21,968 nucleotides of DNA from an uncultured Porphyromonadaceae bacterium. GTDB taxonomy: Bacteria; Bacteroidota; Bacteroidia; Bacteroidales; Muribaculaceae. The notes under the pieces are model-generated. The model was not told the origin of the DNA. It worked only from the letters and a program-made list of their open reading frames with translations, and ran no database searches. Shown here one piece after another: positions 7,688 through 16,671 of the stretch. The stretch is from contig CAMWXO010000011.1 of assembly GCA_947178245.1 (NCBI GenBank), positions 1 to 21,968 of the forward strand. Reading direction: 5' to 3'. The translations under genes were made by a program, and so were the position numbers. Every line of letters starts with the position of its first letter. Within the stretch, counting starts at the first letter, position 1.

Positions 7688-10600
7688 TCAGTTGCGGCCT
7701 ACGAGATGCTTGCGTCCGGCGCGTATGTAGATGCCCGACGGCAGCTCGCGCAGGTCTTCGATCGTAGCGTTGCGCAGCACGAGACGCCCGGTGATGTCGT
7801 AGACATCGGCGCGGAGCGTGTCAGCTGGCAAAGTGTCGGCCGAAGTCGTGGAGCAGGTTGTCACGGCTGCATTGATGAATTCTCCGGTGTTGGCATCGAT
7901 AAGCATGAGGCACACCTTGAGATTGTTCATATCAGAGATGCCCGAGGGAAGCGCCATCTCGAATGTGTCATTCACGGAGTCTCCTCCCCTCACTGCTGAC
8001 GGGATATAGCCACCCTTGCCGTTGAAGCCTGAATAGGAGCCGGCAGTGGTGAACGCACTTGTGCCGCGCACCACGTCGTCGTAATACCAGGGAACGCGCG
8101 ATCTGGCGTATGCTCCGCCTTTGCCCCATTCGCCCAGGCCGGGAGCTTCGGTGTTGAAGAGGCCGTTGGTCTGATATCCTTTCAGCCCGTCTTCCATCAC
8201 CACGCCGAAGATGTTGATGTTTGCGTCGGTGAGCCCGAGGGCGAAATCGGCTGTGAAGTCAGCTGTGATCTTCTTGTCTGCCAAGTGGATTGATGCGTTG
8301 GCGATGCTGAAGTCGGCTATCGGAAGTTGCGAGAGCGATTCCTCGGTCTTCTGCAGCCATGTGTTGCCGTCGGGCGAGGTGAAGATGTAGTCGTATCCCG
8401 CATCCCACATCGGCGACGACGTGGAGCCGCGTCCTATCGAAGCGGTGGGAGCGGCGGCAAGACCGAGGAAGTTGGAGTAGGCTGTCTGTTCGGCTCCTCC
8501 GAAGGTGTCGCCGGTGTAGCTGTGGATGGCCACCGGAATCCCGGCGTCGCCGAAGAGATCCTGAAGATATTCGAGAGCGATGATGCCCTGCGGGCAGAAC
8601 TGGCAGGTGGTGCCTGTCATCTCTTCTATCACCGTGCGCTTGCTTGTCTTGAAGAGAAGGTTGCGAATGTCGAGGTTAGCCTTCATTGTCTCTCCGGCTG
8701 CCTCAAGAATCACGCAGTAGGAGTTCACTGCTCCCTTTTCGAGTCTGACAGCTTCGGGGAACGCGAATTCCTCCGTCATCCCCTTTTCCAAGTATGCGTC
8801 TGCCGTGGCTGTGTCAATCACATTTCCCGCTGCGTCGGCAAGCGTGAGGGTATAGCCGCTGATGCCGTCTTCGTGAGTCACGAGGAAGCGGCCCTTGATG
8901 ACGGTATCGTCCGCATCCACCAGTGTGGTCTCGGTGTCGATGCTGAGCAATGCCGCTGTCTCGCGCGAGACGAGTACGTCGTCTACGAATACCGCCGACT
9001 GATTCTGGTTGTCGTTGAGGAAGGCGATATAGACGTATTTCCCGGCATACTTCGAGAGATCCACGCGGAATGATGTCCAGTCGCCGGCGAGGCCTTCCTC
9101 GCTATCGCCGGGAGTGACACGCTGGTTGAACACGAGGTCGCCGTTGTAGCGTATCTTGTCGGCAGTGCTCTTGGTGAGCATGGTCATCACGTCGTCTGAT
9201 TCCCATACCAACACTTTCAGCACGTCGGTTTTAGCGTTTTTGTAGCCCTGGGCCTTGAATGAGAGGTGGGCCTTGTCGTCGGGCAGGAAGAGCTGCGGGG
9301 TCACCATCCAGTCGTCTGAGCGCCCGGCCGGGTCATAGCTCGAGTGGGAGGCCGCCGCGTAGTCGCCGTAGGCGTCATCCTCGTCGAGCACCGGCATCCA
9401 GGGCGTATTGAGATTATCGAAGCCCCATGCCGCCATTGCTTCAGAGGGCGTGTTTCCGTCGCCGTCGAGCAGGAGCATTCCCGCCACGCCGGTGCTGAAG
9501 TCGTTGCTGTAGACCACGTTTGACGACGGGTCGATTTCAGGCACGTATGTGCCGTGATAGATGATTGAGAATTCCTCATTTCCGCCGTCGCCCGAGAGGT
9601 CGGTCACTGTTGATGCCGCCACCTTGATGCGGTAGTCGGTGCCGTTGGCGAGACGCTGTTCGGCCACGGGATAGATGATCATGCGGTCGGAGTCTACCGA
9701 AGCATTGAGCGGGAAGAGATATTCCTCCACGCCTTCCTTGATCTGGTAAAGATCGATCTGCGGCTCCTCGCCCGGTGCAAGTGTGGCGTTGAATGTCACG
9801 GTCACGGGATTGGTGGAGAGGTTGATGCGTGCTACGCCCGAGCCGTCGGCCGGGGAGATCGATGTCGGGCGCACGGGGCCGGCCTCTCGGCCGCTGTAGG
9901 TGAGGGTGATGGCTTTGCTCGTGCGTTCGGGGTCGTCTGCGATGCAGACTGCTCCGGCAGGAATCTCCACCTTGTAGGTCTTGCCCGGCTCGAGTGCGAA
10001 ATTCCTGAATATCACCTCAAGCTTATGGCTGTTGGCGGCTTGGGTTGCTACATTGATCGAAGCCTTCAGAGCGTTGCCGTCGGCATCGGTGAGGGTGACT
10101 GCCGTTTTGTCGCAGAGCACGCTGATGTCTCGTCCGAAGTCGAGCGTGATGGCCTGCAGTGTCGAGAACTGGGCTCCCTGCGGGGGGAATGCCTTGAAGT
10201 CGGCGAGAAGGTCTACCTTTTCGCATATACGCGCAATCGGTTCGGGCAGCGTGATGATGTAAGAGATATTCTGGGCATAGTCGGAAGCAAGTATGCGGCA
10301 GTTGTCTGCCGATACGCTCACCACTGTGCCGGAGAGTCCGAGCTCGTCTTTTGTCACGTCTGTCAGCCAGTCTGTTCCGTAGATCTGGCGCAGGGCCTGC
10401 TTCCAGTCATACCAATATTTTCCTACGTATGCGCTCCAGTTTCTCACCGGGGTGGAGACCGGAGTGGAGCCGTAGATCACTCCGTCTGAGCCCACTGCCC
10501 AGACGCCGAAGCCTCCGCCGTCTACGCTCGGAGTGATGCTGACAGGGTCGGCCGAGCTGCACGTGAAGGGTATAGTCAGGTTATCGGTGGAGAGGTAGGT

Positions 10601-11425
10601 GCCCGCAATCAGAGAGCCGTCGGCGGAAAATACGCATTCCTCCACGGTCACCATGTCTTCAGCCACGGGTTTCAGTCGGCCGCCCTCATAGCGCAGGCCT
10701 ACGGGTGTCCAGGATGCGGATGAGCGATTATATACGAACTGCCACGTCACGTCGGGATAGATGAAGTCTACGGTGCCGAGCAGCAGATTGCCGTCGGGCG
10801 AGATTCCCGTGAGGCGGATGTTCAGAAGGTCGGCTGTCCACTCGGCCGGGTTGTCGCCGCGGTCGATCATGTCCTGATAGCGCGGATTGCAGTCCACCAT
10901 TCCGGGGAGGGGCACGACGCTCATGGAGGAGATATCCCACATGCACGGATATTCCTTGAAGATGTCTTCCCATACTTTGCCTACGGCATATCGGCCGTCG
11001 GGGGTGATGGCTGTCACCTCTCCGTCGGAGTATGATTCATCGGGCAGGGGAAGTATCACCCATCCTTCAGATTCTTTCCAGATGGCGGGCATTCCTATGA
11101 AGGATCCGCCTGCTATGGTGCCGTCGTCAGTGACGCATGTGGCTGAGATTACGGCGTTCTGTTCCCCTTGCTGAGGAGTGAAAAGTTCGGTGGTGGTGCC
11201 GGTTTCGGCATCCACGAGTCGCGGAAACGCGGCATACGAGCTGTTTTCCGGATTCGCGGCGTAGCCTACGGCCCAGCGGCCGTTGGCCGACATCGAGTGC
11301 AGGGCCCCTTCGTAGAGCGGTGGCACGGTGATTACCGTTGGCTTCTCATTCTGCGCCGATACGCCTGCTGATGCCATTGCGAGAGCCGCGAAGAGTCCGG
11401 CCCTGATATATGCTTTTCTTATCAT
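7688..11425 (-). CDS. Large exported protein: Ig-like, choice-of-anchor J, Omp28-like and T9SS-type C-terminus
   Basis: This 1245-residue secreted protein has a signal peptide (about 1-24, ending VSA-QNEK). The N-terminal 400 residues show short 'ANGRWAVG', 'DDGTIAGG', 'PDGRYAVG' motifs, as in HAF-repeat or beta-propeller proteins. Two Ig-like domains of the SbsA/Big_5 kind follow (about 412-628). A choice-of-anchor J/MAM-like jelly roll follows at about 638-820, and an Omp28-related, thioredoxin-like region from about 930 with Cys941-Gln-Phe-Cys944. The end (ADVYDITGRLVLRN, then LPSGIYIRAGRKHLVGRN) matches T9SS type A sorting signals. It is therefore probably surface-exposed or released. Role unknown; the CxxC suggests redox chemistry or a structural disulfide. 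Confidence 0.85.
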   Translation of the reverse strand: MIRKAYIRAGLFAALAMASAGVSAQNEKPTVITVPPLYEGALHSMSANGRWAVGYAANPENSSYAAFPRLVDAETGTTTELFTPQQGEQNAVISATCVTDDGTIAGGSFIGMPAIWKESEGWVILPLPDESYSDGEVTAITPDGRYAVGKVWEDIFKEYPCMWDISSMSVVPLPGMVDCNPRYQDMIDRGDNPAEWTADLLNIRLTGISPDGNLLLGTVDFIYPDVTWQFVYNRSSASWTPVGLRYEGGRLKPVAEDMVTVEECVFSADGSLIAGTYLSTDNLTIPFTCSSADPVSITPSVDGGGFGVWAVGSDGVIYGSTPVSTPVRNWSAYVGKYWYDWKQALRQIYGTDWLTDVTKDELGLSGTVVSVSADNCRILASDYAQNISYIITLPEPIARICEKVDLLADFKAFPPQGAQFSTLQAITLDFGRDISVLCDKTAVTLTDADGNALKASINVATQAANSHKLEVIFRNFALEPGKTYKVEIPAGAVCIADDPERTSKAITLTYSGREAGPVRPTSISPADGSGVARINLSTNPVTVTFNATLAPGEEPQIDLYQIKEGVEEYLFPLNASVDSDRMIIYPVAEQRLANGTDYRIKVAASTVTDLSGDGGNEEFSIIYHGTYVPEIDPSSNVVYSNDFSTGVAGMLLLDGDGNTPSEAMAAWGFDNLNTPWMPVLDEDDAYGDYAAASHSSYDPAGRSDDWMVTPQLFLPDDKAHLSFKAQGYKNAKTDVLKVLVWESDDVMTMLTKSTADKIRYNGDLVFNQRVTPGDSEEGLAGDWTSFRVDLSKYAGKYVYIAFLNDNQNQSAVFVDDVLVSRETAALLSIDTETTLVDADDTVIKGRFLVTHEDGISGYTLTLADAAGNVIDTATADAYLEKGMTEEFAFPEAVRLEKGAVNSYCVILEAAGETMKANLDIRNLLFKTSKRTVIEEMTGTTCQFCPQGIIALEYLQDLFGDAGIPVAIHSYTGDTFGGAEQTAYSNFLGLAAAPTASIGRGSTSSPMWDAGYDYIFTSPDGNTWLQKTEESLSQLPIADFSIANASIHLADKKITADFTADFALGLTDANINIFGVVMEDGLKGYQTNGLFNTEAPGLGEWGKGGAYARSRVPWYYDDVVRGTSAFTTAGSYSGFNGKGGYIPSAVRGGDSVNDTFEMALPSGISDMNNLKVCLMLIDANTGEFINAAVTTCSTTSADTLPADTLRADVYDITGRLVLRNATIEDLRELPSGIYIRAGRKHLVGRN

Positions 11426-11459
11426 TTCAAATTTATGTTAAGTCGGTTGTTTATTTGGC

Positions 11460-11487
11460 CCCGGAGGAGGTGTCATGCTCCTCCGGG
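11460..11487 (-). other. Strong intergenic hairpin between exported-protein genes
   Basis: A perfect 10-bp inverted repeat (CCCGGAGGAG at 11460-11469, CTCCTCCGGG at 11478-11487, 8-nt loop) fills most of the 85-bp gap. The minus-strand transcript continues GGCCAAATAAAC with no U-run, so it is not a typical intrinsic terminator. It may protect the upstream mRNA end or partly attenuate the downstream gene. Confidence 0.45.
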
Positions 11488-11510
11488 AGAATGTATTGCT
11501 GAGGCGGGGT

Positions 11511-13526
11511 TTATCTCACTATGACTTTCTTTTCCCCGATGATGTAGATGCCTTTCGGGAGTTTGTCTGCGGGAGCCGCTACATGTCTGCCTGAAATGTC
11601 ATGGATTGTCTCGTTGCTTTCTGCCGCTATCTGAGCTGTACCGCCCTGCGCGGGGTCTACCATGAAGGTGAGGATGATCTCAGGGTTGCAGATGCCCTGT
11701 TTTGCGTCACTTTCGCAGAATGCCGGGGTGCCTATGGTGCGCGCCGGTATCACCACCTTATATGTGCCTGATTCCTTCAGTGGAGTCTGGAGTTTCACGT
11801 TGATGCGGTTCCAGTCTTCCATGTCAAGCTCGAGGTCGGCTTTGCCTGCCGGCTCAGAATCGGAGGCATTCACTACATCGGCGTAATATGCGGCCAGAGC
11901 CACTTCCTCGGGGAAGATGAGATAGAACTCCGACAGCTCTTCTACAGTGGCGCCGTCGGCTATGCTGCTTTCAGTATAGAGGAACGTCTCCTGTTCTGAA
12001 GGGTTTGGCCCGGGCCCGGCGAGCGCACCCGAGATCTGGAACTGGGAGATGAGGCTGTGGCTCACGCGAGCGTCGTATTGCTGGCCCTGGATGAAGCATC
12101 CGTGGTCGAAGACCACTGCGTATGAGCCTTCGTCCACGAGGTGGATAGGCTCTTCCACGCCGTCGGGCGTTCTCCAGGTGGTGAAAGTCACTTCCACTTC
12201 GGCTCTGTCAGACGAAGATTCATAGACGAGGGTGCCGATTCTCTCGTTAAGGATGTTCACTATATAAGCCTCGCCGCTCCACGACCATTCCATAGCCTTG
12301 CCGTCGGCAGACTTCACGGTTACGAAAGTGAGTTCGTCAAGTGTCTCTCCCTCCGGGGGCGTGGTCACTTGCAGCGACACTGCACCGAGCTCGCACGTCC
12401 AACCGAACTGATAGCATGCATTGGTCTCGGAGCCGGAATTGCCTCTCAGCTGCGAGCCGTCGAGGTCGCGGGCATAGATATTGATGATCACGCTGGCGTC
12501 CTGGCTGAGCATGAAAGGATTGGTGGAGAGGTCGAGCGTCCATACTGTCTTGTCGTCGTTTGAGGATAGGCAATTGTCGGGATAGACGGTGATGCCGGCA
12601 GATCCGAGGGGTGTCTCGGCCTTGTAGACCGTGACGGGCTGGGAAAATGTATAGACGAACACCGCCTCTTCGGGCTTCGTGATGGTGAAGACGCCCGGCT
12701 CGGGGGTGACGCTCAGAAGTTCGGCCTGTGAGTATCTGTAGCCCTCCACCTTACCGGTGAAATTGTAATAGGCTCTCGCCACGACAGGGGTCATCTCACC
12801 GTTTTCACCGCGCTGGTCTTTGCCGTTGTAGAAGACTATCTCGGCTTGATAATCATGCTCCTGATAGAACTTGCGCGCTACGCCCCCGATAGTCCATGCA
12901 ATCTCGGAGGAGTTGCCAGGGGTGCGTCCGGTGGCGAAATTACTCGAGATGAGAATGGTCTCGTTGTCGGTGAGGTCTTTGACGGTGAGCATCGTCAGGC
13001 CGATGGCATCGTTGTGGTTGGTATTGATACGGATTTCCTGCTCGTCCCAGATGCCCTGAGGCTCGTTGAGGTCGGGAGAGAGCGACAGGATCCGGAAATC
13101 ATCAAACATAGCAGCTGCCAGCTCGGGGATATCGAACGAGTAGGGTATCTGCACCGGGGCGCTCTTGTCGCCGTCGGGGGTGACGAGCACTCCTTCCGGG
13201 AAACTGAGTATGTATTCGCCGTTTGATCTGAAGGCGCTGAAATCAAAATCGTAGGAAAATTCGTGAGTGTCCCATCCGTTGGGATTCTGCTGCCCCGACA
13301 CGGCCTTGATTTCGTTGCCATCCTCGTCAATCCAGACAGGCATCACATCTGTTGCGGTCACCTCTGCCGGATCATTGCAGTAGAAAATGATGCTCTCCGC
13401 CTGCCATGCTTGCGTCACGTCCTGACTTGGATTCGGGCGTGTCACCACTGGCTGCCAGTTGAATGCCGAGGCGCCGGAGGCGCAGGCTACGAGTCCCGCG
13501 CTTATGATTACAGTCTTTAGATTCAT
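11511..13526 (-). CDS. Exported beta-sandwich-rich protein with T9SS-type C-terminus
   Basis: This 671-residue protein starts with a signal peptide (about 1-21, SAGLVACASGASA before FNW). The body is beta-rich and Thr/Asp/Glu-rich, with repeated Ig-like segments (for example ELLSVTPEPGVFTITKPEEA and FVYTFSQPVTVYKAETPLG). No catalytic motif was recognised. The end reads IHDISGRHVAAPADKLPKGI, then YIIGEKKVIVR, the pattern of T9SS type A sorting domains, so it is predicted to cross the outer membrane. It lies between two other exported proteins with the same kind of ending, 55 bp after one and 85 bp before the other, so the three look like an operon. A structural or adhesive surface role is a guess. 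Confidence 0.75.
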   Translation of the reverse strand: MNLKTVIISAGLVACASGASAFNWQPVVTRPNPSQDVTQAWQAESIIFYCNDPAEVTATDVMPVWIDEDGNEIKAVSGQQNPNGWDTHEFSYDFDFSAFRSNGEYILSFPEGVLVTPDGDKSAPVQIPYSFDIPELAAAMFDDFRILSLSPDLNEPQGIWDEQEIRINTNHNDAIGLTMLTVKDLTDNETILISSNFATGRTPGNSSEIAWTIGGVARKFYQEHDYQAEIVFYNGKDQRGENGEMTPVVARAYYNFTGKVEGYRYSQAELLSVTPEPGVFTITKPEEAVFVYTFSQPVTVYKAETPLGSAGITVYPDNCLSSNDDKTVWTLDLSTNPFMLSQDASVIINIYARDLDGSQLRGNSGSETNACYQFGWTCELGAVSLQVTTPPEGETLDELTFVTVKSADGKAMEWSWSGEAYIVNILNERIGTLVYESSSDRAEVEVTFTTWRTPDGVEEPIHLVDEGSYAVVFDHGCFIQGQQYDARVSHSLISQFQISGALAGPGPNPSEQETFLYTESSIADGATVEELSEFYLIFPEEVALAAYYADVVNASDSEPAGKADLELDMEDWNRINVKLQTPLKESGTYKVVIPARTIGTPAFCESDAKQGICNPEIILTFMVDPAQGGTAQIAAESNETIHDISGRHVAAPADKLPKGIYIIGEKKVIVR

Positions 13527-13581
13527 TGGATATTTGATTTTATTGATTGGCTGATATTATTCAGGGGAGTTGTCTGCGGCA

Positions 13582-15168
13582 TCACCGCGATATCGTTTTC
13601 TTTCCGTTATGTATGAGGATGCCGCGCGAGTCGCGCGCTGCCGGCCGGCCGTTGATGTCATACCATGCGCCGGTGTCATCGCTTTCAGCTGCAGCCTCCG
13701 TCACGCCGGTAGAGCCGGAACGGTATCTCACGTAGATGTCTTGCGTGTGGTCGAGTCCGTCGGCACACTGCAGACCCCCGAAAGAGACCGCGATGTCGCT
13801 GTTGCTGTCGGCATCCAGTTCCGGCGCGGTGAGATTAAAGATCATGGCTTCCGGATAGTCAGGATCCGGATAAGATGATAACTGCTGATATGGAATGCTG
13901 AAATTCTGATATTCAAGATTCTTCATGAAGGTGAAGTCCACGCTGTCAAACTTGATACGGTTGCCGTTGAGAACCCAGATCTCCATATTCTCTCCTCCCT
14001 TCAGTTCGCTCCCTGGCAGTGGATACCAGTCAGCCGCGATGCTGTAGGATAATGTCCTGAATGAATAGATGTATTCAAAGGTATATGGACTGGCTACGTT
14101 GCCTGTGAGCACATACTGGCCGTCGTTACTCTTTATTCCCGAGATGCGCAGCGAGATTGTGGGTTGCACTGCAAGTCCGGGCACCATTTCCTCAGGCAGA
14201 CGCTTCACTCCGCGCAGATCCACTTCCACCGCGTGGCCGCTTACGCTGACGGGCGGATTCTCGATGTAAAGTCCAAGTTCCAGATTGTCGGGATCACCGT
14301 ACTGCAGGATCACCTCCGGCTCGCAGTCCGGTTGAAGTTCGCGGTTGAAGACGAGGCGCACCACACCCTCGTCGCCGTCGGGCAGATAGTAAGAGAGGAA
14401 ATCGGCGGTGCCGCTCTGCGGGGTCTGATATTGCTCGGTGAGTCGGGCCGGTTCCGCAGCCAATGTGAAGCGGAGGATAAGCTTGCCGAGGCCGTCGCCG
14501 TAGTCGGGGCGGTTGAGCGAATCGTATTCGTCGCGTATGCCGGTGAAAGTGAGCGTCATGACATCGCCCCCTTTGATTTTTCCGGTCTCATACCAATCCA
14601 TCAGGGTGCTGTGCCAGTTCACGGCCACAGAGGAATGAGTGATTGTGAGAGGCATTTCGGCTGAAGCTGATCCCGATTCCATCTTGCATTTGGAAATCTT
14701 GACAGGAATATTGAATACAAGCAATAAGCTGTAGTCCTCGCTCATAGAGATTTCCCCGTTGCCGGGTGCGGGTGAGATCGTAGGCATAGTGATCTCCTCC
14801 GTTCCGTCGGCGAGGCGGAATGTGCCGCCGTCGAGCGGATAGTTGTTGTAGAAATATATAGTTTCGCCTTGCACGGTGGGATAGAGGCGCACCTTCTCGC
14901 CTTCGGGGCCATAATAGCTGTCTGCAGATTCAATCGGAACGTTATGCTCCGCATCGGAATAGGCATTGATGGGCGCCCCCGTGGAGTAGCATCTTATCTG
15001 TCCGGTGGAGGAGGCCACGTAGAATCCCGCCACAGGAGTCTTGGCCTCATATTCATATACGGTGCCCGACATTATCTCGCCCCAGTCCGTCATGGTTTGG
15101 GCCGAAATTGACGATGTCGCAGCCGCCACGGCGGCCACTATTAAATATTTAATGCTTGCTATGTTCAT
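13582..15168 (-). CDS. Exported hypothetical protein with T9SS-type C-terminus
   Basis: With ATG at 15168-15166 the product is 528 residues. A frame from 15204 exists, but that start lies within the promoter -7 box (15202-15209), so it would not be on the mRNA; the chosen start also places a signal peptide at the N-terminus (MNIASIKYLIVAAVAAA, cleavage near SISA-QT). The body is beta-rich with no recognised enzyme motif. The last 35 residues (GAWYDINGRPAARDSRGILI, then HNGKKTISR) resemble a T9SS sorting signal. It is the first gene of a probable three-gene exported-protein operon and has the only good promoter found for that group. Confidence 0.75.
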   Translation of the reverse strand: MNIASIKYLIVAAVAAATSSISAQTMTDWGEIMSGTVYEYEAKTPVAGFYVASSTGQIRCYSTGAPINAYSDAEHNVPIESADSYYGPEGEKVRLYPTVQGETIYFYNNYPLDGGTFRLADGTEEITMPTISPAPGNGEISMSEDYSLLLVFNIPVKISKCKMESGSASAEMPLTITHSSVAVNWHSTLMDWYETGKIKGGDVMTLTFTGIRDEYDSLNRPDYGDGLGKLILRFTLAAEPARLTEQYQTPQSGTADFLSYYLPDGDEGVVRLVFNRELQPDCEPEVILQYGDPDNLELGLYIENPPVSVSGHAVEVDLRGVKRLPEEMVPGLAVQPTISLRISGIKSNDGQYVLTGNVASPYTFEYIYSFRTLSYSIAADWYPLPGSELKGGENMEIWVLNGNRIKFDSVDFTFMKNLEYQNFSIPYQQLSSYPDPDYPEAMIFNLTAPELDADSNSDIAVSFGGLQCADGLDHTQDIYVRYRSGSTGVTEAAAESDDTGAWYDINGRPAARDSRGILIHNGKKTISR

Positions 15169-15201
15169 GAGTTGTGAAGTAAGAAAATGGTATATTCTTT
15201 G

Positions 15202-15209
15202 CAAATATA
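15202..15209 (-). promoter_or_regulatory. Bacteroidetes-type -7 box for the exported-protein operon
   Basis: TATATTTG on the minus strand matches TAnnTTTG exactly and lies 33 bp upstream of the 15168 start. No good TTTG -33 element is visible at the usual 19-20 bp spacing, so an activator may help. The upstream gene's terminator lies beside it at 15242-15287, which fits a new transcription unit. Confidence 0.6.
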
Positions 15210-15241
15210 GGAATAAAATTCGATATCAGGATAATGCAGAG

Positions 15242-15287
15242 TGTTAAAAAAATAAAAAGGGAAGGCCGCAGCAGCGAACTTCCCTTT
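15242..15287 (-). terminator. Rho-independent terminator of the TPR protein gene
   Basis: In minus-strand sense, a 9-bp perfect stem (AAAGGGAAG / CTTCCCTTT, arms at 15279-15287 and 15256-15264) with a 14-nt loop is followed by TTATTTTTTTAAC (15242-15255). It lies about 60 bp after the stop of the gene at 15347-16024 and separates it from the exported-protein operon. Confidence 0.85.
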
Positions 15288-15346
15288 CATAAAATAAGCA
15301 GATATGTTTTATTATTTTATGGGGTCTGTATGGATATTTGTCGTGA

Positions 15347-16024
15347 TCAGAGGCGGGCTTTCTCGCGTTCGATGTAGGAATCTATCGACATTCCGTTGCC
15401 GAACTGGAACTCGGGATAGTCTTTCTTGATGGTCTCGTAGCATTTCAATGCTTCTGAGAATTTCTTCTGCTCGTCATACACCACCGCCTGCTTCAGCAGA
15501 GCGCGGGGCGCGATCTGAGGATTGCCTTTTCCCTTGCTCTCGGCTTTCTTGAAGGCTGAGATGGCATCGTCATATTTCTTCAGGTTCACGTAGCAGTCGC
15601 CGAGGAGAATGTCGGCGTTGGCATCAAGCACCTTGTCGCCTGAGCTGAACTTGCCGAGGTATTTGGCTGCTTCCTCATATTTGCCCTGAGTGTAGAGGGT
15701 CTGGGCTGCAGAGAGGGCCGCGAGCTTGCCTGCGTCATAGTTGCCGTATTCATCAGCCACCTTCTTATACTGTGCCGCTGCCAGTGAATCGTTGCCGAAT
15801 GTGCTGAGCTCCACTTTGTTGTAGGCCTCATTGGCTTTCTGAGCATTCGGGAAGCGTATGAGATAGAGCCATGCGAATGTGAGGCATGCCACCACCAGAA
15901 TGGCCACCATAGCTACCCAAAGAGCTTTTTTGTTGGTCTCTACCTGGCGGCCGAATTTGGTCAGATGGTTATTAAGTTCTTCGATCGTATCCGGCTGTTC
16001 CGGATTTTTGCTGCTTGATGCCAT
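15347..16024 (-). CDS. Membrane-anchored tetratricopeptide repeat protein (YfgM-like)
   Basis: This 225-residue protein has a cytoplasmic N-terminus (1-33), one membrane helix (about 34-56, KALWVAMVAILVVACLTFAW) and a TPR-rich C-terminal domain. TPR-type helices are seen at AAQTLYTQGKYEEAAKYLGK, ADILLGDCYVNLKKYDDAIS and LLKQAVVYDEQKKFSEALKC. Such single-pass TPR proteins are common in Bacteroidales, often near ribH, and are compared with YfgM, an ancillary translocon-linked chaperone. The role here is probably a periplasmic protein-interaction platform (inference). It forms its own transcription unit: a good promoter at 16089-16120 and a strong terminator after the stop. The predicted 60-nt leader contains a GGAGGC/GCCTCC inverted repeat at 16062-16075. 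Confidence 0.82.
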   Translation of the reverse strand: MASSSKNPEQPDTIEELNNHLTKFGRQVETNKKALWVAMVAILVVACLTFAWLYLIRFPNAQKANEAYNKVELSTFGNDSLAAAQYKKVADEYGNYDAGKLAALSAAQTLYTQGKYEEAAKYLGKFSSGDKVLDANADILLGDCYVNLKKYDDAISAFKKAESKGKGNPQIAPRALLKQAVVYDEQKKFSEALKCYETIKKDYPEFQFGNGMSIDSYIEREKARL

Positions 16025-16088
16025 ATTATATAAGGAGTATAATCGGTGATATTTCAGATGCGGAGGCTTGCCTCCTCAAATCGAAGTG

Positions 16089-16120
16089 CAAAGTTAATAA
16101 AAATTTCCGGCATATACAAA
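16089..16120 (-). promoter_or_regulatory. Bacteroidetes sigma promoter of the TPR gene
   Basis: On the minus strand TTTG (16120-16117), a 20-bp spacer and TAACTTTG (16096-16089) match the Bacteroidetes consensus TTTG/TAnnTTTG. Transcription should begin about 4 nt further, giving a leader of about 60 nt to the start at 16024. Confidence 0.8.
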
Positions 16121-16122
16121 TA

Positions 16123-16151
16123 AATCACGAAAAAATATTTTTTCCGTGATT
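16123..16151 (-). terminator. AT-rich hairpin after the lipoprotein genes, possible terminator
   Basis: AATCACG (16123-16129) and CGTGATT (16145-16151) form a 7-bp stem around a self-complementary AAAAAATATTTTTT core. It lies 44 bp after the lipoprotein stop at 16196 and directly upstream of the -33 element of the next gene. It may end the lipoprotein transcript. An operator role is the alternative, given how close it lies to the promoter. Confidence 0.45.
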
Positions 16152-16195
16152 CATATATCTTGCGTAATGTGATTGCAGGTGTCGGGTTTCCGATG

Positions 16196-16645
16196 TCATT
16201 CTTTTTTCTTCAGCTTGAAGTCAACGGTTGCCTTTGCGCTTCCCCAATTCCACGGATCTTTTTTCTTCTTTCCCGAATATTTGAGTTCTACCATTGTAGA
16301 GTCAGACCTCAAAACAGGATCATCGGGGATACATACGACCTTTAGAGTTGATGGGAAACCGCCATTTTCGGATATGTACCTCCCTGATTTGTCTGTCATT
16401 ACCCAGCAATCTTCAAATTCTGGAGAATCGAATTGGGATGAATTCATTTCGGGATAGATGACTAAGATTCTTGCATCCGCAACAGGCTTGTTCTCTTCAT
16501 CGGTCACTTCTCCCTTGATTTCCCATTCTCCGTAAGGGGTGCCATACATATCTGCGTTGTTCTCGCAACTGTAGCCGAGCAATGCCAGCAACGCTACCCA
16601 TAAAGGCGACAACATCGCCGATAATCTGAATTTTGATTTCATCAT
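16196..16645 (-). CDS. Radical SAM-associated putative lipoprotein, copy 1 (distal)
   Basis: This 149-residue lipoprotein has a hydrophobic signal ending LLGYSC, with lipidated Cys27. The segment MYGTPYGEWEIKGEVTDEEN and the residues after it are typical of Bacteroidales lipoproteins encoded beside a radical SAM/SPASM enzyme, and resemble the start of a carboxypeptidase regulatory-like Ig fold. Other Cys residues are 80 and 105. The C-terminus is very basic (FKLKKKE). It is identical to the neighbouring copy except at residues 129, 131 and 133 (Lys, Pro, Asn here). It is last in the probable sigma-rSAM-lipoprotein operon. Export to the cell envelope is expected; whether it is a substrate of the radical SAM enzyme is unknown. 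Confidence 0.85.
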   Translation of the reverse strand: MMKSKFRLSAMLSPLWVALLALLGYSCENNADMYGTPYGEWEIKGEVTDEENKPVADARILVIYPEMNSSQFDSPEFEDCWVMTDKSGRYISENGGFPSTLKVVCIPDDPVLRSDSTMVELKYSGKKKKDPWNWGSAKATVDFKLKKKE

Positions 16646-16671
16646 ACTTAAACTATATTATTGAATTAAAA

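Noticed and set aside
11428..11435. TAAATTTG on the minus strand just before the 11425 start, resembling a -7 box
   Set aside because: It lies only 2 nt from the start codon, lacks a -33 TTTG, and fits the AT-rich start context common in Bacteroidetes.
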